Below are positions 12,752-18,764 of a DNA stretch of 18,764 nucleotides, piece by piece (within the stretch, counting starts at the first letter, position 1; every line of letters begins with the position of its first letter). The translations under genes and the position numbers were made by a program. Source of the DNA: an uncultured Prevotella sp. (lineage in GTDB: Bacteria > Bacteroidota > Bacteroidia > Bacteroidales > Bacteroidaceae). Below the pieces are notes generated by a model. It ran no database searches. It worked only from the letters and a program-made list of their open reading frames with translations, and had not been told where the DNA came from. The stretch spans positions 1 through 18,764 of the forward strand of contig CALCHM010000010.1 of the NCBI GenBank assembly GCA_937901345.1. Direction: 5' to 3'.

Positions 12752-13708
12752 TCAATACGTTTGGGGTATTTTTTCTTTCTTGTTGGCGCGTATTAAGTTG
12801 GAAATGCATGTGCGCCCCTCGGTTGTTCCGGAAAAATCGATGAGTACGATGCCGTAGGTTTGTTGGGGGTGTTCTTGTTGGAATTTTACGAGTTGGGCGT
12901 TTACGATGGTGGCAAATGCTTGTGGTCCAGCTTCGGGGAGAGCGGTGGCACTTGCATACGTGATGTGCCACAAGTGGGGCGGATTGTTGTGGTGCTGGAT
13001 GGATGTTAAATGGCGCCAAATGGTGGCAAGTTTTTCAGGAGCGCTTTCTAACGCTTCAAATTGGTATTCATCTTCAACGCTTAAATCCGTTGTGTTGCCC
13101 TGCGCATCTTTTAGCGTGATGCGGCAAGTGGCATTGTCTTTCCACCCGTGGCATTGCGCACCAGGAAAGTTTTCTAAGAGTTGGTCGCGATGGATGAATA
13201 GTATTTTGCCACGGCATTCCCCTAAGTTCATATCCCTCTTAAAATTGGGGATGAAGAACTTGGAATGAAGTGTGTCGTTGAGGGATTGAGAGAGCAGACG
13301 AGCGAACTCTTGCCCATCTCCTCCTTCCTTTTTAAGCATGACGATGAGGGTTTCAGACGGGTGATTTTCGAGGAAAGATATGAACGTGGGCAACACGTCC
13401 GTCTCCCAATAAGCATCTTGAAACACGATGCTATGGTAAACTCCCAACAGGTTGTTGTCGCAAGCCTTTAGGCGGATGTCAAAGCATCTGATTCCCATTT
13501 GGAGTTGCTCTTCAATACTTACATCCTGTGTCTGAAACGCCTCGCCTCCATCAAGCGCTCCGCTATCATGAGTGCCTGGAATAGAGAGGTTGTAGAGGCG
13601 GGTAGTATCAGGGATGTTGCGCATCCATGAGTCGTCCGTTTGTGATTGTGCGGTGGTTGAAAGCACGAAAAGGGTGTTGATAATAAGGAAAAGGATGTAG
13701 CGTGTCAT
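12752..13708 (-). CDS. Exported phosphatidylinositol-specific phospholipase C-like protein
   Basis: This PI-PLC X-domain protein has a signal peptide (MTRYILFLIINTLFVLSTTA), so it is periplasmic, surface-bound or secreted. From the ATG at 13708 it has 318 residues; an ATG four codons earlier (13718-13720) is equally possible. In the longer numbering the general base/acid histidines of bacterial PI-PLCs are present: His51 in LSIPGTHDSGAL and His96 in LGVYHSIVFQD. Arg78 and Asp81 in MGIRCFDIRL also fit the active site, and LIDFSG is near the C-terminus. Bacterial PI-PLCs cleave phosphatidylinositol or GPI anchors without calcium. The organism probably meets these lipids on host or diet cells, but the substrate is an inference. 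Its stop codon abuts the 42-bp repeat array. Confidence 0.88.
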   Translation of the reverse strand: MTRYILFLIINTLFVLSTTAQSQTDDSWMRNIPDTTRLYNLSIPGTHDSGALDGGEAFQTQDVSIEEQLQMGIRCFDIRLKACDNNLLGVYHSIVFQDAYWETDVLPTFISFLENHPSETLIVMLKKEGGDGQEFARLLSQSLNDTLHSKFFIPNFKRDMNLGECRGKILFIHRDQLLENFPGAQCHGWKDNATCRITLKDAQGNTTDLSVEDEYQFEALESAPEKLATIWRHLTSIQHHNNPPHLWHITYASATALPEAGPQAFATIVNAQLVKFQQEHPQQTYGIVLIDFSGTTEGRTCISNLIRANKKEKIPQTY

Positions 13709-13773
13709 CTGATGAAGCATGGCATGTGAAGTAGGTTTAACTTGTTAGTGGTATGCAATTCGTAAAAATGAAT

Positions 13774-13875
13774 ACAGAGCACAGTGTCATTCCTGTGCTC
13801 TGTGTTCTGAAATTTGTACTCTAAAAAAATGTACTCTGTAAGTTGTACTCTGTACTCTGTAAGTTGTACTCTATT
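13774..13875. repeat. 11-bp inverted repeat and GTACTCTG repeats after smpB
   Basis: ACAGAGCACAG (13774-13784) and CTGTGCTCTGT (13793-13803) are a perfect inverted repeat with the loop TGTCATTC. GTACTCT words then occur at 13816, 13831, 13845, 13852 and 13865, spaced by about 7 or 14 bases, up to the smpB stop codon at 13878. The words match those after fmt and the ClC gene. On the - strand the hairpin is not followed by a T tract. Confidence 0.8.
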
Positions 13876-13877
13876 AT

Positions 13878-14345
13878 TTATCGCTTCATGGCGCGATCCA
13901 TTTCTCGGCGGTCTTCTTTTTCCTTGATGGAAACGCGCTTGTCATATTCCTTCTTACCACGGCAAAGCCCGATGACGAGTTTGGCGCGTCCGTTTTCGTC
14001 GATGTAGAGTTTGAGTGGTACGATTGTGAAACCAGGTGACTTGGTTTCGTTCATGAGGGCGTAAATTTCCTTCTTGTTCAAGAGGAGTTTACGATCGCGT
14101 CGGGTGAGGTGGTTGTTATAACTTCCGAATTCGTATTCAGCAATATACATGTTTTTCACCCAAATTTCAGCATTGTGGATGTAGCAGAAGGTGTCGACAA
14201 GTCCTGCTTTACCGATACGGATGCTTTTAATCTCCGTACCAGTTAGCACAATGCCCGCCGTGTAGCGATCAACGATGTGATAATCGTATTCCGCACGGCG
14301 ATTCTTGATGCTTATATTGCTTTTTGGCTTGAGTTTCTTGGCCAT
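13878..14345 (-). CDS. smpB: SsrA-binding protein SmpB
   Basis: SmpB delivers tmRNA to stalled ribosomes for trans-translation. From the ATG at 14343-14345 it has 155 residues, the usual length. The core begins ISIKNRRAEYDYHIVDRYTA and continues with GIVLTGTEIKSIR and the conserved LLLNKKEI and KLVIGLCRGKKEYDKR segments. The C-terminal basic tail (KEDRREMDRAMKR) is the part that enters the mRNA channel in known structures. The open frame extends 30 codons upstream to 14435, but that extension (TSEPRTSEPN) is a translation of the upstream repeat and is rejected. The gene for tmRNA itself (ssrA) is not in the window. Confidence 0.97.
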   Translation of the reverse strand: MAKKLKPKSNISIKNRRAEYDYHIVDRYTAGIVLTGTEIKSIRIGKAGLVDTFCYIHNAEIWVKNMYIAEYEFGSYNNHLTRRDRKLLLNKKEIYALMNETKSPGFTIVPLKLYIDENGRAKLVIGLCRGKKEYDKRVSIKEKEDRREMDRAMKR

Positions 14346-14448
14346 AGTAGTGTTAGGTTCTGAGGTTCGAGGTTCTGAGGTCTTCAGGTCCGTTTGGTCG
14401 GTTTTGCCCTTAAAACCTAAGAGCGAAGCGACCATATAACCTTAAACC
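14346..14448. repeat. Intergenic GAGGTTCTGAGG and AACCTTAAA repeats
   Basis: Between smpB and the DUF4375 stop codon lie GGTTCTGAGGTTCGAGG-type words (about 14356-14385) and CTTAAAACC / CCTTAAACC words (14409-14449). The latter flank GAGCGAAGCGACC. On the - strand the words GGTTTTAAGG and AAGGTTATA match those just after gyrB (921-940). Confidence 0.7.
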
Positions 14449-14946
14449 TTACTTTATTTCCACAAAGTCGTTGAGGTGGTCATCCACGTAGCATGCAATG
14501 CGTGCCGTGATGTTTTCTTCATCCTCAATGAAGGCATCGTCAAGATTGTCGAAGGCGGGATATTGCTCGAAGAGTGCCATGAATTCCTCATCGGTGCAAT
14601 CGCGTGTGAGTTCGACCTTGTGCTCATCGTAAAGTTCCTTAGCCTTGTAGATGAGTTTCGAGAAGTCCTTGAGTCCCCAAAGACGCATGGCCTTGGCAAA
14701 AGGATTGTCGAAGAAGAAGGGACCATAACCATTGTGGATAAGTTGGATGAACCCACCATCCATTACTTCTTCGTGAAAGATGGTGTAACCCCAAAGTGTA
14801 ATTTGGTCACCATTGAGGCGTTGGAACGCGTCGGCATTGAGTTCGCCCCCAACGCTTTGCTTTATGGCATCAGCAATGCACTTTACGAAGGCATCCATAC
14901 CTTCTTGTGCCGCCGTTCTGAGTTGTTCGTCTTTAATTGTAACCAT
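14449..14946 (-). CDS. DUF4375 (DMP19-like) protein
   Basis: This 165-residue soluble, acidic protein starts at the ATG at 14944-14946 (MVTIKDEQLRTAAQEG). The central GGFIQLIHNGYGPFFFDNPF followed by AMRLWGLKDFSKLI is the conserved patch of the DUF4375 family. That family includes the Neisseria DNA-mimic protein DMP19, which binds a repressor through acidic surface residues. The C-terminal third here is also rich in Asp and Glu (FDNLDDAFIEDEEN), which fits, but the family is broad and a DNA-mimic function is not shown. The frame is open 21 codons further upstream into repeat DNA (SLFSFPIFP); that extension is rejected. No partner repressor is adjacent. Confidence 0.75.
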   Translation of the reverse strand: MVTIKDEQLRTAAQEGMDAFVKCIADAIKQSVGGELNADAFQRLNGDQITLWGYTIFHEEVMDGGFIQLIHNGYGPFFFDNPFAKAMRLWGLKDFSKLIYKAKELYDEHKVELTRDCTDEEFMALFEQYPAFDNLDDAFIEDEENITARIACYVDDHLNDFVEIK

Positions 14947-14996
14947 AGGGAAAATGGGAAATGAGAAAAGGGAAATGAGAAAGATATTTGTGCACT

Positions 14997-15197
14997 TTAT
15001 GTCCCGCATGGACTTTCTCCTTTTTCCTTTCTGCTTTCTCCTTTAATGATGTATTTTTCATTGCGCCACTCGGTAAAAGCCAGTTCCTCGGTGAGGGGGA
15101 AGTGGCGTAGGTAAATACCGTTGGCAAATTCTACCACTTGCCTTTTTAGAATAGTTCCATCAGGCAATTGCACCTGAGCATAGGCGATGCGTTTCAT
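14997..15197 (-). CDS. Small unknown protein, 66 codons
   Basis: I do not recognise the family. The first 52 residues look like a compact beta-rich domain (MKRIAYAQVQLPDGTILKRQ, then VEFANGIYLRHFPLTEELAF). The last 14 (ESRKEKGESPCGT) are read from a purine-rich intergenic repeat and may be a run-on after loss of an earlier stop. The ATG at 15195-15197 lies nine bases after the stop of the DUF4296 lipoprotein gene, so it is likely the last gene of the lspA-DUF4296 transcript. That coupling is the best argument that it is real. Confidence 0.65.
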   Translation of the reverse strand: MKRIAYAQVQLPDGTILKRQVVEFANGIYLRHFPLTEELAFTEWRNEKYIIKGESRKEKGESPCGT

Positions 15198-15206
15198 TTT
15201 TCTTTA

Positions 15207-16112
15207 TCAATGATTCCCAAGGTGGAATTGCTTTTGTGTAGCACGTTGTGGTGTCACTTCTCGGAAGGGTTGGCGTGTACGCTTCTCCGTGTTACGCACG
15301 CTATCCGTGATGTGCTCGCGTCTCATTTTTATGGAATCTGATTGTGCCTTGAAGTCTTCCTTCTGCGTTTTCGGGGTTGAACTATGATAGCGAATGAGTG
15401 AAATGTCGGAAATGACCAACAATTTGGGTTCAGAAGTCCACGTTGTTTGTTGATAAATCATACCTCTGATACCTTCAATCTTCTTCTTCGCGCCAATGCG
15501 TAGCACAACTTGTTGGGGTCCGCTTGAAGAGAATTGTTGCGTAGAGGTCGCTACACTATCTCCTTCGTACTGAACGTACAACACCGCCACTCCTTGGCGT
15601 TGTCCTTCCTTATAAATCCATCCTGTAGAGAAGTTGAGTTCCAACTTATCGCCTTCTTCCAGGAGCGTATCAGCAGGTTGAGAGAACGTAATGTAGTTTC
15701 CGAGTGCGGCACTCAACAAATAACGTTCAGGTCCTTGCCAAATATTTGCGGTATCACCTTCAGAAGTGTATCTTGTTTCCGAATAGTCGCCCACAAGGAA
15801 ATTCATGCGCTTTTCGATATTCTTATAAATGTCATGTAATTCCGTGGTGTGGCGGTGGTAATAACGGAGCGAAGTGTTGAATTGTTCCTCTGTCATCTCG
15901 TGCTTTTTGAATACCGCTTCGGCATAAACGCGAATACGGAAGTCCGCGCTATCTCCGCTCTGATTGACCAAAGATTGCGCCAAATGATAGTCGAAAAGCA
16001 CGTCTTCCATTTCCTCTGCGCTCAAAATGGCATTGGGTTCGCTCTTCTTTGAGCAGGCACAGAAGGAGGTAAACACGACTGATATTACAAGAAGGATAGA
16101 TAACTTACGCAT
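15207..16112 (-). CDS. DUF4296 lipoprotein
   Basis: This 301-residue protein has a lipoprotein signal (MRKLSILLVISVVFTSFCAC), lipidation being expected at Cys20. The DUF4296 domain follows at about residues 30-115 (LSAEEMEDVLFDYHLAQSLV, then KKHEMTEEQFNTSLRYYHRH). The remaining 185 residues are a beta-rich region ending in a charged tail rich in Arg, Lys and Gln. DUF4296 proteins are a Bacteroidetes family of unknown function and, as here, commonly sit beside lspA, the signal peptidase that processes lipoproteins. The lspA stop is 32 bp upstream, with a small palindromic repeat between, so co-transcription is likely. Confidence 0.85.
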   Translation of the reverse strand: MRKLSILLVISVVFTSFCACSKKSEPNAILSAEEMEDVLFDYHLAQSLVNQSGDSADFRIRVYAEAVFKKHEMTEEQFNTSLRYYHRHTTELHDIYKNIEKRMNFLVGDYSETRYTSEGDTANIWQGPERYLLSAALGNYITFSQPADTLLEEGDKLELNFSTGWIYKEGQRQGVAVLYVQYEGDSVATSTQQFSSSGPQQVVLRIGAKKKIEGIRGMIYQQTTWTSEPKLLVISDISLIRYHSSTPKTQKEDFKAQSDSIKMRREHITDSVRNTEKRTRQPFREVTPQRATQKQFHLGNH

Positions 16113-16120
16113 AAGTTGAG

Positions 16121-16144
16121 CGGTTAATCGTTAACGATAAACGG
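16121..16144. repeat. CGGTTAA microrepeats around a 12-bp palindrome
   Basis: CGGTTAATCGTTAACGATAAACGGTTAAGG-type sequence in the lspA-DUF4296 gap contains the perfect palindrome ATCGTTAACGAT at 16127-16138. CGGTTAA flanks it on both sides (16121 and 16142). It abuts the lspA stop codon, which itself lies in the last copy. Confidence 0.7.
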
Positions 16145-16777
16145 TTAAGGATTTGTGGGGGAGTCGTTACCCTTAGTCTTAAAGTTGAAAGTAAGATACT
16201 TACTATAAAAGCAAAGGGCTAAGACGAAAGCGATAGAAATGGCCGCATCGGCAACATTAAATACCGCACCGAAGAAGACGTCGCCACCAATGAGAGGCAC
16301 CCAATCGGGCCACTCAAAGAAGGGGAAGTAAAACATATCGACCACCTTGCCTGAAAGGAATTCGCCATACCCTTCACCAAAAGGCACCACGTGAGCAGGA
16401 CCCGTAGATAGGAATGAAGGGAGACTCTCGGTGAAGATGAGTCCGTAGAAAAAGTTGTCAATCAAGTTTCCTAAAGCTCCAGCAATAAGCATGGAAACAA
16501 CAACGATGAGGCCTATGGGATATTTTTTGTCCTTAACTATTTTGTAAAGCAAATAGATGAACAGAGCGGTGGCAACGATTCTGAAAAGCGCCAAAAACAT
16601 GGTGCCAACAAAACTCATACCGAAGGCCATACCTTCATTTTCGGTAAATAGGAGTTGAAACCATGAGGTAATCTCTATCTTGTCGTGCAGACACATAGAG
16701 GTCTTTATGGCGAACTTCGTCGCTTGGTCAATAATGATAATGAGCGGAATTGTGATGGCGGGGATAAGAGCGCGCAT
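16145..16777 (-). CDS. lspA: Lipoprotein signal peptidase (signal peptidase II)
   Basis: This inner-membrane aspartyl protease removes signal peptides from diacylglyceryl-prolipoproteins. From the ATG at 16775-16777 it has 210 residues (MRALIPAITIPLIIIIDQATK); a TTG two codons upstream is the longer alternative. The four conserved boxes are present: DQATK (17-21), TENEGMAFG (45-53), GNLIDN with catalytic Asp107, and FNVADAAI with catalytic Asp177. The stretch between the two catalytic aspartates is longer than in E. coli because of a loop that includes FFEWPDWVPLIGG, a feature of Bacteroidetes enzymes. Its likely substrate, the DUF4296 lipoprotein, is encoded just downstream. Confidence 0.96.
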   Translation of the reverse strand: MRALIPAITIPLIIIIDQATKFAIKTSMCLHDKIEITSWFQLLFTENEGMAFGMSFVGTMFLALFRIVATALFIYLLYKIVKDKKYPIGLIVVVSMLIAGALGNLIDNFFYGLIFTESLPSFLSTGPAHVVPFGEGYGEFLSGKVVDMFYFPFFEWPDWVPLIGGDVFFGAVFNVADAAISIAFVLALCFYSKYLTFNFKTKGNDSPTNP

Positions 16778-16830
16778 GAACAATTAGTTGATTAAAGGAA
16801 AGCAGAATACTGAATTTTGACTATAGAAAC

Positions 16831-16888
16831 GGACAACGGTCAACGGCAAACCATCCGAATGGCGTCTGTTGTCTGTTGTCCGTTGTCC
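16831..16888. repeat. Imperfect inverted repeat of GGACAACGG words around CCATCCGAATGG
   Basis: GGACAACGG (16831-16839) is mirrored by CCGTTGTCC (16880-16888), and the match continues inward with mismatches. The centre holds AAACCATCCGAATGG (16848-16862), the reverse complement of the CATTC(C)GGATGGTTT word seen after other genes. The right arm is built from 7-bp direct repeats (GTCTGTT, GTCTGTT, GTCCGTT). It lies between the dksA-like stop and the lspA start. Confidence 0.7.
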
Positions 16889-16941
16889 ATCTGACTCTAT
16901 AACGGAGATTGATTTAACTCCTAATCTGTGTGTCTGAGAAT

Positions 16942-17322
16942 TTATTTACCCTGTTGTTGCTTGGCTTCAATAGAAAGTGTCGCATGAGGCACGGCGCGGA
17001 GGCGTTCCTTGGGAATGAGTTTCCCTGTTACGCGACATACACCATACGTCTTGTTTTCAATACGTACGAGTGCTGCTTGAAGTCCTTGGATGAACTTCAT
17101 TTGGCGTTGTGCCATTTGTTGGAGTTCTTCCTTTGATTGTGAAAGACTACCTTCCTCGAGTGCTTTGTAGGTAGGCATAGTGTCGACAACATCATTGCCA
17201 TGAGGATTCTTGATGCTTTCCATCATGTCATCATAATCGCGTTGAGCGAGGGCAATTTTCTTCTCAATAATTTCACGAAATTCTTGGAGGTCTTCGTCTG
17301 AGTATCTAGGTCTGTTGTCCAT
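16942..17322 (-). CDS. DksA/TraR-family protein lacking the zinc-finger cysteines
   Basis: This 126-residue protein has the DksA layout: an N-terminal coiled coil (about 8-90) and a C-terminal globular end. DksA enters the RNA polymerase secondary channel and, with ppGpp, adjusts rRNA and amino-acid promoters. The coiled-coil tip keeps a D-x-x-D pair (Asp44 and Asp47 in GNDVVDTM), matching the functional DPVD tip of E. coli DksA. The zinc-finger region reads YGVCRVTGKLIPKERLRAVP and then HATLSIEAK, where only Cys96 remains of four expected cysteines. Bacteroidetes homologues show this degenerate form, so it is not a local defect. It lies between ileS and lspA, the usual order in this phylum as I recall it. 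Confidence 0.88.
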   Translation of the reverse strand: MDNRPRYSDEDLQEFREIIEKKIALAQRDYDDMMESIKNPHGNDVVDTMPTYKALEEGSLSQSKEELQQMAQRQMKFIQGLQAALVRIENKTYGVCRVTGKLIPKERLRAVPHATLSIEAKQQQGK

Positions 17323-17404
17323 GGTGATAGTTGTTTGACGGATTAGCCATTGAGGTAGGGGAGTGTTTCATTTTAGTCTCCCCTCCTCTTTGTGCTAACA
17401 TGAA

Positions 17405-18764
17405 TTATTTCTTTGTGATAGTTACATTTACCTTGAAGTCTTCGAAATCAAATTCAGCACCAGTGTTGTCGGCAATTTCAAGCGTGTCGGCAAGAACCTG
17501 TGTGCAGATGTATTTGCGATAGTCTTCAATAGCGGGAGTGAGTTGATCGTTGGGTTGAACGGTGATGCTGATGCGGTCGGTGATTTCAAAACCGCTTTCC
17601 TTGCGGAAATTCTGAATGCGCTTCACCATTTCACGTGCAAGTCCTTCCTTGCGGAGTTCATCCGTAATTGTGAGGTCAAGCGCTACGGTGAGTGCACCTT
17701 CGTTTGTCACGGTCCATCCGGGCATATCTTCAGAGATGATTTCTACATCTTCGCGCTCAATGATGATGGGCGTTGCTTCTACTTCGAGTGAGAGTTGACC
17801 TTGCTCGAGTTGTGCAATCTGTTCCTTCGTGAGGGTTTCACAAGCAGCCGCTACGGCCTTCATCATCTTTCCGAACTTCTTACCCATGACGCGGAAGTTA
17901 CACTTCACCTTCTTTTCGAGCATGTCGCCTTCAACGAATTCGAGTTGCTTCACGTTTACTTCGTCAAGGATGAGTTGTTTCACCGCTTCAATGTTTGCCT
18001 TCATTGCGGCATCATTGACGGGAATAGAGATGCGCTGGAGGGGTTGACGCACGATGATGCGTTCCTTCTTACGCAAAGAGAGCACCATTGAAGTTACCTT
18101 TTGCGCCCATTGCATCTGCTGCTCGAGGTCCTTATAGATGAGTGTCTCGTCTGCTTTGGGGAAGAGTGCTAAGTGTACGCTTTCTGCCTTTTCGCTCATC
18201 ACCGCCGTAAGGTCACGATAGAGACGATCGGCATAATAAGGAGCGATGGGGGCCATGAGGTGACTCACGGTGAGGAGACATTCATAGAGTGTCTGATAAG
18301 CCGAAATCTTATCTTCGGTCATCTCGCCTGCCCAGAAACGTTTGCGGTTCAAGCGTACGAACCAGTTAGAAAGGTTGTCGGCAACGAATGTTTCAATCAA
18401 GCGACCAGCACGTGTGGGTTCGTATTCTTCATATGCCGTTGTAACACCCTGGATAAGTGTTTGGAGTTCTGAAATAATCCAACGGTCAATTTCGGGACGT
18501 TGTGCATAGGGCACCTGGGGAGCACTATTGTCAAATCCGTCCACATTGGCATACATCGCAAAGAAACTATAACTTTGGAAGAGCTTTGCGAAGAAACTAC
18601 GTGCCACTTCCTTCACACCGTCTTTGTCAAACTTGAGGTTGTCCCAAGGTGCGGAGTTGGTAATCATGTACCAACGTACGGGGTCAGAACCAAATTCTTG
18701 GATGCATTCGAAGGGGTCGATACCGTTGCCGAGGCGCTTAGACATCTTCTGTCCGAACTTGTCG
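17405..18764 (-). CDS. ileS: Isoleucyl-tRNA synthetase, C-terminal part (5' end outside window)
   Basis: This class I aminoacyl-tRNA synthetase charges tRNA(Ile). The frame stays open to the right edge, so the N-terminal half, including HIGH and the editing domain, is missing. The KMSKR signature, which binds ATP, is seen at the edge (DKFGQKMSKRLGNGIDPFE). The family-specific DPVRWYMITNSAPWDNLKF segment and the anticodon-binding domain follow (ELQTLIQGVTTAYEEYEPTR, VRLNRKRFW). The long C-terminal region with IVRQPLQRISIP and DEVNVKQLEFVEG has no C-terminal zinc-binding cysteine cluster, as in the eukaryote-like IleS type common in Bacteroidetes. The dksA-like gene follows after 82 bp that contain a GGGGAG/CTCCCC hairpin without a T tract. 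Confidence 0.97.
   Translation of the reverse strand, partial: DKFGQKMSKRLGNGIDPFECIQEFGSDPVRWYMITNSAPWDNLKFDKDGVKEVARSFFAKLFQSYSFFAMYANVDGFDNSAPQVPYAQRPEIDRWIISELQTLIQGVTTAYEEYEPTRAGRLIETFVADNLSNWFVRLNRKRFWAGEMTEDKISAYQTLYECLLTVSHLMAPIAPYYADRLYRDLTAVMSEKAESVHLALFPKADETLIYKDLEQQMQWAQKVTSMVLSLRKKERIIVRQPLQRISIPVNDAAMKANIEAVKQLILDEVNVKQLEFVEGDMLEKKVKCNFRVMGKKFGKMMKAVAAACETLTKEQIAQLEQGQLSLEVEATPIIIEREDVEIISEDMPGWTVTNEGALTVALDLTITDELRKEGLAREMVKRIQNFRKESGFEITDRISITVQPNDQLTPAIEDYRKYICTQVLADTLEIADNTGAEFDFEDFKVNVTITKK

Noticed and set aside
12447..12857. A + strand frame of 136 codons made of 14-residue repeats (APISYPLRxSRIKN type)
   Set aside because: It is open only because the 42-bp repeat length is a multiple of three. 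It has no start signal, ends inside the antisense of the PLC gene, and the variable triplets straddle codons. I treat the array as non-coding.
14346..14435. N-terminal extension of SmpB by 30 codons
   Set aside because: It is repeat-derived (TSEPRTSEPN), and the internal ATG gives the standard SmpB length.
17347..17400. Terminator after ileS (GGGGAG/CTCCCC hairpin)
   Set aside because: The 6-bp stem has a loop of about 14 nt and no T tract on the - strand, so I do not call it.

Overview
The window most likely comes from a Bacteroidales chromosome, probably Prevotella-like. The gene content supports this: a type IX secretion plug protein (DUF5103), a DUF4296 lipoprotein, a fused SpmA-SpmB protein, and an ileS / zinc-less dksA / lspA cluster followed by the DUF4296 gene. 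The Bacteroidetes sigma promoter pattern (TTTG, 20 bases, TAnnTTTG) is also present in front of the peroxiredoxin gene. The genus is an inference. No 16S or other marker is present.

Layout. The left end (1-2312) is on the + strand and holds the 3' part of gyrB and a spore-maturation-like membrane protein. From 2532 to the right end every protein gene is on the - strand. In + coordinate order these are a PrxQ/BCP peroxiredoxin; an AT-rich accessory island of two small unknown genes plus a truncated gene remnant; fmt; a DUF1016/YhcG-type PDDEXK nuclease; a ClC protein with CBS domains; a TsaC/Sua5 threonylcarbamoyl-AMP synthase; a TRIC-family channel; a D-2-hydroxyacid dehydrogenase; and the T9SS plug protein. 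The only + strand gene in this part is rnpB (RNase P RNA, about 11777-12207), which closes with its own P1 helix and a U tract. After rnpB comes about 540 bp of non-coding, repeat-rich DNA, then a secreted PI-PLC-like protein, smpB, a DUF4375/DMP19-like protein, a 66-codon small gene, the DUF4296 lipoprotein, lspA, the DksA/TraR-like protein and the 3' part of ileS.

Translation and RNA housekeeping dominate (fmt, tsaC, rnpB, smpB, ileS, dksA), with envelope functions alongside (lspA, DUF5103, DUF4296, PLC). Likely short operons on the - strand are TRIC-tsaC-clc, nuclease-fmt, and lspA-DUF4296-66aa gene.

The most unusual features lie between the genes. At 12486-12750 there is an array of 42-bp units. 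Each contains TTATCCT/AGGATAA arms and one freely varying triplet, and the units alternate between long- and short-hairpin types, giving an 84-bp higher-order period. In addition, almost every intergenic gap longer than about 50 bp begins, right after a stop codon, with a short degenerate direct repeat of 7 or 9 bp. The unit differs from locus to locus, though a few unit families and a CATTCCGGATGG word recur. I see no CRISPR array, transposase, tRNA or prophage genes.
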